DNA of 64,000 nucleotides from Tachypleus tridentatus (GCF_004210375.1 NC_134835.1:66680447-66744446), one strand, 5' to 3'; shown: positions 24,175 to 36,166, counted from the first letter of the stretch. The notes: a model not told the origin generated them from the sequence alone. A program made the numbers and translations.

Positions 24175-24478
24175 TAATTAATTAGATAATTATTATAATG
24201 TAAAGACTATCCCAACGTAAGGAGACAACTACAGCGTATTACTAAGATGTTATTCTAATGTAAAGAGAAACAAATAAAACTTCAACGTATTACCAAAGTG
24301 TTAATTTAATGTAGAAAATAACAACAAGAACAAACTACTGCGTATTATCAATGTGTTAACCTAATATAAAGACAACAATAAAACTACGATATATTACCAA
24401 GGTGTTATCCTAATGTAAAAAAAAGAACAAACGACAACGTACTGCCAAGGTGTTAACCTAAAGTAGAAACAAACAAAA
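24175..24478. repeat. Minisatellite of about 51 bp, 3' of the myosin gene
   Basis: Units of CAACGTATTACCAAGGTGTT followed by AACCTAATGTAAAGACAAC, anchored near 24235, 24286, 24341, 24388 and 24438. About five diverged copies. Confidence 0.7.
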
Positions 24479-24479
24479 C

Positions 24480-27360
24480 AAACGTTTATAAGTAAAAAAA
24501 ATCTGAAGTATTTATTTCGATGTCATTCAAATTTCTTTGATATTCTATACGTCGATATTAGTGTTATTATAGTCATGAGTCGTAAGCTCAGTATTGTCTG
24601 TATCTTAAATCCCGATAGGCTATAAGTAAAGCTCTTGTATTCGTTACATAGTACAGAAATATACAAATACAGGATTGTGTACAAACACGAGCACGCGAGT
24701 CTACATATATCTAAGTCGAATTTATGCCAACAAAAATATTGTAAAAAGCTTGTCTCGGACACAAAGATAGATAGAAATATCGACCTGAATTTGATTTTGA
24801 ACTACATTATCAAACTTATTGCATACTCTTGAAATTTATCAAGACACTACCTACGTTTATTTCAAAAACAAACAAGTTAAAATTTATTGCATGTGGTCAA
24901 CGTATTAATGGATCAAATAGGAGAATCGTTGAGGGGATAAGACCTTCAAAAAATTACACGAATTTTGCACTTTTTGAAGAAAGAGTTAAATATGGCACAG
25001 GCGTGTCTTTGGGTTTATGGAACATTGCCACAATGAGACCTCCCTGGATCCTGTCTTGGAAGATTACTACAGGTTACTACGCGTTTTCCTGCTACAAAAA
25101 CAAATCTATAGTGATAATAACATACATTATTGTTTCTCCAGATGGAGAGCTTAGTGTGGTTTTCCCAAACGAATAAGTCATGCTATCTCATGATGTTTAG
25201 TGTTATACAGTCAAGAGTAAGTGTGTGTAGAGGATTAAGGGTACACAAACACTTTCTGCTACAGTTGTTACATAATTGTAAAGTGAGCATTAGAACTGTG
25301 ACACACTGTTGAGAAAATAATTGTGAACTAAATACATTACTAATAGGTTGTATCTAATTTTTATCGAATATATCAAAAGGACACATTAATTCGTTCACAA
25401 GGAAACCTTCTACATATTATTGATACTTATAAAATTTTGCATATGTTCAAATAACACGACACCGTATAAACAGCTAATGGTCCATAATAATTTTACATAC
25501 ACTACTAGTAAAATCAAATAATTAATGAGACATATAGATGTTGCTGAACAATGACAGCCCTCTATAATATAGCTTTTAAAAGGTGACAGGATGCTTGTAT
25601 GGAACAATGGTCTGCAAATGTGCCTCTGTGCTAGTCAGTTAACCACGACTGTCTTCACTGTAGCTACATAGTATTTCATGGAAATTTGCAAACCTTCCCT
25701 GGCTTGCAGGCACATTTGGTCAGCTCTTGTTTACAGCTTGAGAAAGTGTTGCCCATTTTGGCTACCGCATTCCCATCTCCAATTTCTAACTCCTGATAAC
25801 TGGAGTGGACAATGCAAGTAAAGAGTTAATTTTATATGTTGGAACAAGTCTGTTCTTGTACAAGGTATGCTGTCAATTTATATGGATGTTTTGGATTTGT
25901 TGACATTTTGCCATTCATGAGGATGATGAACCTTCTATCATCACTACTATCTGAGATTTACGACTTACTGCTTGACTGAATCTGTCACGAGAAAAATGTC
26001 CTTCTATACGACTTACACTATTACATTATTGAAAATTAAGTCTTTTTGTAGTTTTGAAGCACCCACAGAAGTTTCTTGTTTGTATCCTGGTATATTTACA
26101 CATAGATTCCATCTCGTTGTTTTTGTTTTTAGATGTAGAAGCAGGTTCCATACTTTTTATCATAGTCATGTTTCTCAGTGCATTGTGTGTCTCTAACAAA
26201 TGTGTTGAAACCATTATCTAATGAAATGGGAAAACTGCATATATGAACCTGAAGCCAAAGAAGAGAACACGTGCTGACAGACAGATAAAACGAAACATGG
26301 CCACAAAATATAATTAACAACAGATAAAATGTTTACGATTTGGACTCTGTCCACTTTATTACCTCCTCTCTTCCACTGAAGCTATATTATATGTTAACTC
26401 ATATTTCTTTCTAAAATAATAGTCGGTGATGCAATATATAAAACACAGACGCCAATGGATGTTTATCTACCAGGTTGTTATGTGTTTGATAAAGGTTTTG
26501 GTATTTCTCTCACAAACACTGAATTGTCAACCTGCAAATGTTGAAAAACAATAATTAAGTGGAACATTTATTCATCACTGTTATAACAAATTGTATATCC
26601 TTCTGGCCATTTATGAATGTTTTGTAGTACATATTCATCAATGTCACATAAAAGTTGGAAAGAGAATATGTAAACAAAATTACCCTCAAGTGCCACCCTC
26701 TCCCTGGTGATTCCTAAGTGTGATTCATGGTGACCTTATTCTGAAAATATTTACTGTAGTCCCACAGTTTCGTACTGTGCAAAGTTAATGGTCGTATTTC
26801 CCATACTAGAAAAGAATATTGAAGTTAACAGGAAACTTTCTTATTGGTAGGGAAACAGCAACAGACTGAGGCTATACTTAAATATCAAAACATCAACCAG
26901 AATAATTTTACTGTTTAATCCAGAACTAATAGAAAATGTGTAGTAGAGTAAAGAAAACAGACGCTCTAAAAGTAAAAGCAATGATTTCAAATAAAAGAAA
27001 TCCAAGAGTTAAATCTAAACTGAGCCTTGTGACTCTAAAAAAATTGATAAATAATAATGTTTTTTCTTTCATATTTATGAGTGATACTACAAGCTCTGAT
27101 ATTTTGGAACACTATAAATTGAATACAAAATCTGAAAATTTCGTTAGATAAAATATTTAAAGTCCATCGTTTTCTACATTAGCAGTTTTAATGTAAAAAT
27201 TATTCTCCAAGTCAGTTTAGTAACAAAAATAGCAGCAAGAAATAACAGAATATAGATTAATGAAAAGTACTTTACATTAATATGGCTAGCGGTGCCTGTT
27301 AACTTCTTAACCGAACTTAAAGTAGAAGCACGATTGAAGACGCCGTACAATTCAATCTAA
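24480..27360. other. Intergenic stretch with no recognised gene
   Basis: Several 60-115-codon ORFs on both strands, none with a domain, signal peptide or splice context I can support. The longest (24829-25176, +) is mildly less AT-rich but unrecognised. Confidence 0.5.
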
Positions 27361-27473
27361 TATAAAACATAGTACTTGATAAAGCGGATATTGACTGCTC
27401 CACGGTGCTGCTTACGAGAGTAGCTCGAGAGCTGTGATTTTTTGTGTGTGAAAGGATTCAAAGAAGAACTTGG
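27361..27473 (+). promoter_or_regulatory. Candidate TATA promoter and noncoding first exon
   Basis: TATAAAA at 27361 is followed about 110 bp later by a strong donor, CTTGG|GTAAGT at 27474, with no ORF between. It could be the leader exon of the peptide gene at 30288 (acceptor at 30273). Purely positional inference. Confidence 0.3.
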
Positions 27474-28650
27474 GTAAGTTTGGATTTGTCAGTACAATAT
27501 GGCAGATGTTAAAGGTAGTATTGGTGATTTGAGAAGCCTTGTGTGTAGGTTAAATAAAGTAAACGGTAGTTCCAAATTGGAAAGTACTTTCACTTTCGAT
27601 TAATGTTCCTCTGGCCAGTCTATATAGCCTGCTCTCTCTCTTTCCTCTGATTAGTAGAAAGCCCGATGTGTCTTTGCTATAAGAAAAACACACACTCTCC
27701 TATGAAAAGAATGTAGTGGCTAGATAACACAGTGATAAGTACAGTTTGGCTAAACTGTCGTATTAGATGACTCAACGTAAGTCTGGCAAATTAGCTGTAA
27801 CAAAATTACTCCTCACTGGCTCAGCAGTAAGTCTGAAAGACTCTCACGCTATTGAGTTACGGTACCTGTTATGGGTTCAGCACACATAGTCCATTAAGTA
27901 CAAACAAATAAACCAATGAAATGCGATTAACAAATCCTCTAATATAATAACATAAAATATGTTAAATAAACGAGAAGATGAAACATATATCTTTAAGTGA
28001 ACCGATACAGTGTGTGATATTCAAATCAATACGCACAACACGTAATTGACTAAGTGGCTAATATGCCATGTGTCTGACACATATTAACGATTTCTTGTCT
28101 TCGTGTGTGTGTATGTATATAAATATAGACGGTATATGCTACAGATACCTAAATATAGTGCATATAACTAATACATAAATTCCATGAATATTACAGATAC
28201 ATAAATATACGTATAAAAGCAACTGAAACGTAAGGAAAATGAATTGTTTATTTTACATTTTATCAACATCAAAGTTATTATTAAACCATTTGCAATACAA
28301 AATCACTGTAAGCAAAAAATATTGAAATATAAATTAATTTTAATCATATTTCTCGTTTTTTTGTTCATTTCTAATAACTGTTGCTAACAGCCTGCTAAAA
28401 CTTATTAGAAGTATGAAACACAGAAATATACATATGTGTTACTGATAAATCTTACGAATTTCACGAATATTTATTAAACTTTCGAAATGTTTTGGTAAAC
28501 GAAAATTTAGGGTAATAAAAAAGTCTGTAAACTATCTCATGGTTTCTTAGCTTAAGCTTCATTTTAAATTATTATGTGATTTAGTAACAGAAACTATGAT
28601 ATTTATTTTCGAAATCGTCGCTTCATCTGTCCCTTATTTGAGTATGTATG

Positions 28651-28758
28651 TGTGTTTTCTTATAGCAAAGACACATCGGGTTATCATCACCGAGGGGGAA
28701 TCGAAGCCTTAATTTTAGCATTGTAAATCCGTAGACTTACCATTGTTCTAGTAGAGAC
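28651..28758 (-). repeat. SINE family 2 copy
   Basis: TTATAGCAAAGACACATCGG, GAGGGGGAATCGAAGCC, TTAGCATTGTAAATCCGTAG and ACTTACCATTGTTCTAG. Same layout as the 20786 copy with a small deletion. Confidence 0.65.
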
Positions 28759-28941
28759 GTTTTTTGAATAATATGAGTTCTTACAAGACACCATTTTCTT
28801 ATCAATTTCTTTTTGTTACAGCATTACCATTAATTGACCTCTACTGGTATGCTTGAGATTTCATAACGCTCAATTTCAAGGTCCAATCCAAGCAGAGAAC
28901 AAAGCACAGACAACTATTAGGTTGACAATTTCAGCGTCGCT

Positions 28942-29102
28942 TTCTTAAAATATCTCTCGCTCTACCATACCCGAGACAGACAGACAAAAGAAAGTTGGAT
29001 ACAATCTAAACTAGGTTTCGAGAACAACCGGTAATTGTTTGGGATTTTCCACAACCTGTTTGAAACCTTAGTTTTCCGAAGAGCTCTTGCTTCACACGTT
29101 AG
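28942..29102 (+). promoter_or_regulatory. Alternative candidate leader exon for the peptide gene
   Basis: TTAAAATA near 28946 and a consensus donor CGTTAG|GTGAGT at 29103, 1.2 kb before the coding exon. It competes with the 27361 candidate. Confidence 0.3.
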
Positions 29103-29384
29103 GTGAGTATTTAACCTAAATTACTATGTATAAAAGTTCTTCTATTTTCGGACTTCTCATCATTTTACTTCACCTGACAAAACAGCTTTGGGAGGCCAAA
29201 AGTTGAAGAAATCTTTCTTAAAGTAAGTACCATGTTCATTATAAGCAAAATGATACAAAGAATGGTAACAGAAAAGTTGTCTTTTATACGTTTAGAGTGG
29301 GTACTACTATTAAAGTAAAAAATAACATGCTTGTTTTGTTTTTCATTGTGAAAAGGTTTAAAGTTATTGTACGTTTGTAAAGGG

Positions 29385-29647
29385 CACCGCATGACAAGGT
29401 GGTTAAGGCACTCGACTCATAATTCGCGGGTTCGAATCTCCGTCATACTAAACATGCTCGCCCTTTCAGGGCTTTATAATGTGACCACCAATTCCATTAT
29501 TCGTTGGTAAAAGAGTAGCCCAAAAGTTGACGGTGGGTGGTGATTACTAGCTGCCTTCCCTCTGGCCTTACACTACTAAACTAGGGACGGCTAGCGCAAA
29601 TAGCCCTCGAGTTCAGCTTTACGCGAAATTCAAAACAAACCAAACAT
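29385..29647 (+). mobile_element. tRNA-derived SINE, family 1
   Basis: Head has a short deletion in the anticodon arm; middle and tail are typical. Flanks TTTGTAAAGG and TTTGTTAAAG may be an imperfect TSD. Confidence 0.87.
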
Positions 29648-30287
29648 TTGTTAAAGCGAGTAACGGATTGTAAATTATATTTTATTCATATAAATTGTCT
29701 AAGTTTTTATAAAACCAATGACTTGATAACGAATAAAAAAATCGGTTTATGATTATTTTTGTAGCGAATGAGTACTAAACTACTGAAACTTACCGAAAAT
29801 ATACAGTTGTTAGGTTAGGGAATCAAAGCTTAAAATTAAAATGTCTTATCCTAGATGAACCTAGAAAATACGAAGAATTAACCAAATGGATTCGAAGAGA
29901 AATGATGACGTTATGTATAATTGATGCAAAGTTTCTAAACAATGTTAGTTTTAAAATACCTTATCTACTTTCCAACGTTGGTTTCCCTTCCTATGTATCA
30001 GATACGAGATTCACTACTTTCACTTTGTAACTGTTCTTTATTCCCTTGATTATTCGTGAAAATCAGAACAAAAACAAAACCGAGTTGAATTTAACGCAAT
30101 GCTTTTCAATTACTTATTCGATTACAATACAATATTAGCTGAATTAGCCAAATGACTCGAGGAAATCCGAGAAAAGACAATGCCTTCGTTATTTAACTCA
30201 AAATCACTTTGATGTATGCCCCAAAATTTTATTAAAATATTAATTTTCATTTTTTTACCTTTATTATTTACAGAAACAGATTTTACC

Positions 30288-30372
30288 ATGAGATTTGTTG
30301 TGCTTGTGCCCTTAGTGATTGCCGCCATGGTCACTGCAGTAATGGCAACTCATTATCATAGAAAATATGGAG
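30288..30372 (+). CDS. Tyr/His/Gly-rich peptide, coding exon 1 (signal peptide)
   Basis: Starts at the first ATG after the acceptor at 30273. Encodes the hydrophobic signal peptide and THYHRKYG, ending at a GTATGT donor in phase 1. Confidence 0.82.
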
Positions 30373-30897
30373 GTATGTACCCTTTAAATCTCGTTCAGCT
30401 ATTTAAAGCTTTAAAGAAGGACTAAAAACACTGATTTAGCATAATATCTATAACTGTTAGTGTAACCATGAAACTAGTCATTCAACTTGGCCTTTTCATT
30501 AAAATATTTTCTTCTTATTATAAACAATCAAATTAAGTCCTCAATACAACTTAACCAGTTTAACCTAAACTGTATTGTATATCACAGTACAAGAAATATA
30601 AAGAAATTTTCGATGAATAATACAGCTGTTAAAGTTCCCAAACCAGCACGTAAGCAACTCTTCATCAAAATATTCAAATCACAACCTCATAATTTTTATC
30701 ATTTCTTTTTAGATTCTATCGTATTTCCAGGTGAATATCAAGGCGGCTATCACAGACACTACGGATTCTCAGGGCATCTAGGTTCACTAGGTTACCACGG
30801 CTATCCTAGCTACCCTCAGTATTACCATGGCTACAGTCGGCCCTACGCTACTTACCATAATCAGTACCACAGATTCCCACATCGTGAATTTTACTAA
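30288..30897 (+). CDS. Secreted Tyr/His/Gly-rich peptide (two coding exons)
   Basis: Exons 30288-30372 and 30731-30897 join in phase 1 to give 83 residues. Residues 1-20 (MRFVVLVPLVIAAMVTAVMA) are a clear signal peptide with cleavage likely after Ala20. The mature part of 63 residues has 15 Tyr, 10 His, 10 Gly, 5 Arg and no Cys, with motifs such as GGYHRHYGF, GYHGYPSYPQYYHGY and YHNQYHRF. That composition suits a cuticle or matrix protein (Tyr cross-linking, His metal binding) or a linear cationic antimicrobial peptide; sequence alone does not decide. An acceptor (TTTACAG, exon start 30274) lies 14 bp before the ATG, so a noncoding 5' exon should exist upstream. No homolog is recognised. Confidence 0.82.
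30731..30897 (+). CDS. Tyr/His/Gly-rich peptide, coding exon 2
   Basis: Acceptor CGTATTTCCAG; encodes the mature Tyr/His/Gly-rich part and stops at TAA 30895-30897. The reading frame also extends upstream into the intron (to 30487), but that part lacks the composition and is not coding. Confidence 0.82.
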
Positions 30898-31163
30898 TCG
30901 ATCCACTTTGTTTTAGTAATAATTTTATAAACATAACCTGTCTGTATAACCTAAATAATTTTTTTTTTTTATAATATATAGTTTTAATTCTCTTTCATTT
31001 CTGAGGCAGTGGTCAATCATACCATTAATAACGTTACTTTTGGCGTCAGTTCAAAATGTATAGGAGAAAGTTTATATAAACGTATCCTAATTATCTGTTC
31101 GTCGTCGTAATATTGCAAAATTTTCGAAGGCAACCTACTGAAATGTTCTAATGCATTTTAGCC

Positions 31164-31169
31164 AATAAA
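31164..31169 (+). terminator. Candidate poly(A) signal of the Tyr/His/Gly-rich peptide gene
   Basis: AATAAA about 270 bp after the stop codon, the first canonical hexamer downstream. Confidence 0.4.
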
Positions 31170-31199
31170 ATAAACCACTTTTTGATCTCCAGTTTCCAA

Positions 31200-33560
31200 T
31201 CGTTATGTTATTTTAAAGTAAGCATTCAAAATTAAAGAAAACATTTTCTGAATAAAAAATATATTTTTCGTCAAACTTTATTCGACTAATAGTTTAATTA
31301 AATGACACATTGAGGTGAATCAATGAAATTCAAACATAGTATATCGGTATTAAGTAATCAAAACATATGGACACAAAACAAATAGTGTGAAATGAAACCA
31401 TGTTGTCACTACTTACTCACATCACAGTAGCCAAAGAAAAGTCTTATAAAACAGGGCTTTCTTATCAATATTTTACCGTATTTTTATTGTTGGAAGTGAA
31501 AAATATTTTATTTAACAGTACATCCAAATTCTGTGTGAACACTGTGATTGCTTTCTGTATTACATGAACACAAAATTAATAACAAGCATTAGTTCAGAAT
31601 AATTATAATTTTAAATTGACTCAAACTACAAATATTACACATCTATGTCGAGCAACATATGACGTCCAGCATTAACTGCCATGTGATGGTTACCAATTAA
31701 TTTTAAATATTGATAATTTCATACTTTGTCTGTTAAGATTACTTCTTAAATAACTTAGTGTTCTAATATTTATTTTATCTATTATGTATTTTACCAGTCC
31801 GTGGCAGGTGCAGGGTTTGCAGTTAGTTCAAGTACTGGTTTATAGTGTATCATATGTTGAGAATAGCATCTGTTATCACGTGTCCCATCTTCGGAGTTTT
31901 GAGTAAATGCCTCCTCTGGTATTTCAGATTCGCTTTTCACATAATTATAAATATTTGACAAGATAGTTTCGAGTTCATACATTCAGTTGATAAGCAAGAA
32001 ATATGGGAAACTGGTGACTTGAACGTTCTTTAAAAGAATGGGAATATGTATACGTGACTAACTGCATGTTAGGTAGGTACGTACTTAATTAACCCTCAGT
32101 AATGTGGCAGGTCAAACTGCGTTTGTCGCGACGAATTAGCTAGTTACGTTCAAAATTTAATTAAATTACTAAGTTATCATGGTATAATAACGAACTTGAC
32201 ATCAGACCATAGATAATAAACCAACTTTTAATATTGTATAAGTTTTAAGCTTTAATTGTATATGAAAATATTTGAAAACAACCACACCATAGTGTGATAA
32301 TTTGGATATTTGTTGTTGAGCCGTCTTCTCTACTGGATTTTTTTTACCACCCCTACAAATCTATGAAACATTAAGTAATATATCTATAAATTATTCATTG
32401 GTCATGATATCTTAAATCTATATTTTTATATTTTTTAATTTTATGGGGTTAAAGAGCAGTCAATAAAAATTTAGAAATCATTTTTCACGTCAGCCTCTGA
32501 CATGCTTTAATTTATAATTTGCTAATTGATTTTTCTGAGGCCGACTCCAATTATATTTATAACCATTAGAAAGACTATATTTGAGCTGCTTCATTCCCAT
32601 AGTCGTCGTACCACGTGAACTTACAGATAATTAAAAATTGGTTTGATGTGAAGAAACATTTTGCCATAAGAAGACATTGGGAAGAATAGTTGTATTTTAA
32701 CTGCTCAAGATATATGATTAGAGATGCTAGAGTATTAATACCATTGCAAACTCTCGACATGTGTACGAAGGTCACTTTATTTATGCCAATATACACAGGA
32801 CTCTGGACACTAATAAAAGAGTTTCTTATTCTGTTGACATGTAACACATGAACATCCAAACACATGAGTTTACAAAAATGAAGTATATTAACATGGATGC
32901 TTTTTTTATTGCTTGCTTACGAAGTTACCCTTGACATATAAAATCCAAATTTGATTTCGATATACTATGGGTATATTTTTATTATTTACGTAAAGTTATC
33001 ATTCTGGTATAGTAACGTAGAACCAGGCTTTCATAAACGACAGTAATATAACATGCAAGTATTTCTGTTATTTGAAAAATTGTTATTCATAACATATTGC
33101 AATATCACATCCAAATTTGTATAATTTAAATAAGTATAAATAACTGTAGTTCTTTCTGCGAAAATCTTAGATTAATTGTAATTTACAACAGCAATAACAC
33201 AAAATTAGTTACTGAAGTTTCCACCAAAGGGTGAAATAAAAATGTGCTATTTATTATGTAACATGTTTGCCTTGTTGAAAACATTGAATCATGATATAGA
33301 ACCTAGTAATGTGTGTTGAATTTGGGTTTATGGATTATATATAAGTTATGTTTCTTTGCTGTAAGCAGTATAGAGGTCGCTGTGCAAAAAATAAAAGAAT
33401 GCAAGCCTATCTAAGTTGACGTCATGAGTTCTGGATGTACATAAATTTTGTCTCCAACTAACTCAGAGTGTTAACTGTGTTCCGCCCACAAAAATTTTAT
33501 TTATTTTCTATTCACGTAGAGTTTCATCTCTGTTCAGATCACGTGTGGAGATTTGTCTAT
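31200..33560. other. Intergenic stretch with nothing recognised
   Basis: AT-rich, with scattered short ORFs of no recognisable content and no SINE until 33565. Confidence 0.5.
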
Positions 33561-33579
33561 AAATAAGTTATCTTAAATG

Positions 33580-33854
33580 GCCCGGCATGGCCAGGTGGGT
33601 TAAGGCGTTCGACTGGTAATCTGAGAATCGCGGGTTCAAATCTCCGTCACATCAAACATGCTCGCCTTTTCAACGGCGGGGGCGCAATAATATGACGGTC
33701 AATTCCTCTATTCGTTGGTAAAATAGTAGCCCAAGAGTTGGCGAAGAGTGGTGATGGCTAGCTGTCTTCTCTCTAGTCTTACACTGCTAAATTAGGGACA
33801 GCTAGCGCAGATAGTTCTCAAGTAGCTTTTCGCGAAATTCACAAACAAACAAAC
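33580..33854 (+). mobile_element. tRNA-derived SINE, family 1, with 15-bp TSD
   Basis: Complete copy from GCCCGGCATGGCCAGG to the CAAACAAACAAAC tail. Flanked by AAGTTATCTTAAATG at 33565-33579 and 33855-33869. Confidence 0.95.
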
Positions 33855-34155
33855 AAGTTATCTTAAATGACATTTTGTCTACGATAATACATCATAACAT
33901 AAATGATTGCAAATTTTCAAGTATTTGCTTGTGATGATTATTATTATATATTAACCGATATATCTAACTACACTGCACAACAATTTTTTGAAAAGTTTTT
34001 GCTGATTGTGACAGGTACCTGGTGGGTATGCACAAATATCGTTTTGGTTTTGCTTCGTAACGTAGGAACTCTGAGAAATAGACAGTTAACTGTTTACCGG
34101 CAATAACGTATTTAATTGCGTTTATGTTTCTAATACGCTATTAAGTTCAACATAA

Positions 34156-34401
34156 TTAAAAGTGTTTTGTTCCTAATTTTCGTTTGTATTCAATGTCCGG
34201 TAAATCACTTTGCAGTGTCCAACAGTGGTCAGCAAGCATTGATGGATTCCAGTTGCCCTGATATCGTTTTTCCATTGTAGCAATGTCCTGGTGAAACTGA
34301 AGATTTCGATGAAACGGTACGTGATGGGCAAATTTGGATGTGATTTTCTTGATCAGCAGCCAAAAATCTATAAGGAACACACAACAGTGTTCAAGAAGCA
34401 A
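34156..34401 (-). pseudogene. Fragment resembling the C-terminus of a repeated uncharacterised arthropod protein
   Basis: 81-codon minus ORF with IATMEKRYQGNWNPSMLADH then CWTLQSDLPDIEYKRK. The RYQGxWNxxMxADYCWxLxRD pattern recurs, from memory, at the C-termini of many uncharacterised arthropod proteins that look repeat-encoded. No function is known to me. The Met start is probably not original: the preceding residues FHRNLQFHQDIA also fit the family. Confidence 0.4.
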
Positions 34402-34767
34402 AAACTTTGTTGTGCAGTGCTATCGGTATGGAACTGATTCTACTTGGAATTTTAAAAGTCATCTTTTTTATCTTATGTAATGGAAAGCCAATATTTTTCA
34501 TTATTGGTCTACATTTAAAATTTGAGAACTAACAGCAATCTTTGCGTCCTACAAAGTTATCCTGTTTTTAATATAGAAATGAGTCAAAGAGGTAACTTAT
34601 ATACAACAAAATTGTGCGTATATACTTATAACTTTGTAAACATACTGACTTAATTATAACGAAAGAATAAAGTGTGTGTGTTTTTCTTATAGCAAAGCCA
34701 CATCGAGCTATCTGTTGTGTTCAGGGGAAGAATCGAAGATATGAGAGAAAAACGTTAATGAAAAGTG

Positions 34768-35808
34768 TAAAATATACATGTAAAAACAGCTCATTTGGGT
34801 TGAGAAAATATTTTAGGTAGAGGAGCGAACAACGTTTCGACATTCTTCGGTCATCGTCAGGTTCACAAAGAAAGAAAGAGGTCACTGACTGGAAGCTGAC
34901 CACATGTTTGAAAGGGGTTGTGTAAAGTGAAGTGTCGGAATGTAGAGGGCGTGCTTAAATGTTTGAACATATAATTTTATATTATTTATTTTCTTCTTAT
35001 TATTAGTTATTATATTATTTTTAATATAGTTGTTCCTTTATATTGGTTTATTTTGGGCTTGAGTTGTTGTATAAGTAAGGCTTCTTTAACTTTGCGTTTG
35101 TTTATGTTTGTTTCTTTATTTAGTATATGAGTGTTTTCTTTGGTTATGTTGTGTTTATTTGACTTGCAGTGTTCGAAAACGTAAAGTGACTTTTTATGTT
35201 CTTTGAATCTGGTTTCCTTTTTTCTACTTGTTTCTCCAATATAAATGTCGTGGCAGTTATCACATTGTATTTTATAAATAATGTTGGTGTGGTGTCTGTC
35301 AGTGTAGTTTTTACATAGTATAGACCTCAATTTTGTGCCTGGTTTTTGAATAAATTTGGTATTAACTAGAATGTCATATTTTGTTACTAGTTTTTGCCAA
35401 ATGTTGGTTATTTTTCTGCTTATGTCGGGAATATATGGTATGCAGCAACACACAGTTTCGTGATTTTTTGATTCGTGAGATATATTTACTTTTGTTGGTT
35501 GATTTTACTTTCTGTCTAGGTGTGTACGTATAATGTTGTCTGCGGTTTGTGGAGGAAACTTATTAATGTTGATGAAGTATTGTTTTATTTTATCTAATTC
35601 ATCGTTAATTTATCTGGTGAGCATAGTTTTATGGCTGTGTTTATTTGGTTTCTTAGTCAGTTACCTCTTCCTTTCTTTGTGAACCTGACGATGACCGAAG
35701 AAGGTCGAAACGTTGTTTGCTCCTCTACGCAAAATATTTTCTCAACCCAAACGAGCCGTTTTTACATGTATATTTTTCTCTACAAGTGGGTTTTCTCAAC
35801 ATCACTGA
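34768..35808 (-). mobile_element. Truncated Penelope-like retroelement with GIY-YIG endonuclease
   Basis: Long inverted arms at about 34771-34892 and 35663-35778 share CAACGTTTCGAC...TTCTTCGGTCATCGTCAGG and its complement. The 13-bp repeat TTAATGAAAAGTG at 34755-34767 and 35809-35821 is a clean target-site duplication. The interior encodes a GIY-YIG endonuclease on the minus strand. No reverse transcriptase core is visible, so the copy is 5'-truncated or internally deleted. Full Penelope elements are several kilobases. Confidence 0.9.
35010..35453 (-). pseudogene. GIY-YIG endonuclease domain fragment (Penelope-like element ORF)
   Basis: 147 codons. Core IIYKIQCDNCHDIYIGETSR followed by RFKEHKK and a C-terminal helix with KVKEALLIQQ is the Penelope-type GIY-YIG domain: conserved Tyr pair, Arg in TRFKEH, catalytic Glu in KEALLI. 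The Cys pair CDNC before IYIGE is typical of the Penelope group. This domain nicks DNA to prime reverse transcription. Upstream on the same strand, recognisable coding sequence (YFININKFPPQTADNIIR) continues in another frame past a stop, so the ORF is the broken 3' end of the element's gene, not a host gene. Confidence 0.88.
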
Positions 35809-35976
35809 TTAATGAAAAGTGATTACACCAATACTGTCAAATATATCAACTAATAACAAAACATCTGTGAAATTAAGGACTCATTATTTATGAAAACAAA
35901 TCACACAAATATATCGCTAAAAATCGGATTTCGACACCCACTATGAGCAGAGTACAAACAACCCATTGTGGAACTT

Positions 35977-36166
35977 CGGTTTGGTTGGTTTGAATTTCGC
36001 GCGAATCTACATGATGGTTATCTGCACTAGCCGTCCCTAATTTAGCAGTGATAGACGAAAGGGAAGGCAGCTAGTCAACACTACCTATCGCCAATTCTTG
36101 GGCTACTTTGTTACTTACGCGCAGTGGGATTGATCATCACATATAACGCCCCACGGCTGCGTGTAG
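35977..36166 (-). mobile_element. tRNA-derived SINE, family 1, 5'-truncated
   Basis: Reverse copy holding the tail and middle only; it ends in the CCCCACGGCTG region before the tRNA head. Confidence 0.8.

Noticed and set aside
24829-25176. 115-codon + ORF downstream of the myosin gene
   Set aside because: No domain, signal peptide, splice context or family resemblance; two other ORFs overlap its ends. Left as unassigned intergenic DNA.
30487-30730. Upstream extension of the open frame before the peptide's second exon
   Set aside because: Composition differs completely from the mature peptide, and a phase-correct acceptor (TATTTCCAG) lies at 30730.
35683-35720. Possible hammerhead ribozyme in the Penelope arm (CTGACGA...GAAA)
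   Set aside because: The CUGANGA and GAAA boxes flank a GACC/GGUC stem, and Penelope repeats are known to carry hammerheads. But an extra U sits between the core and stem II and I cannot pair stem I. An Rfam hammerhead covariance search would decide.
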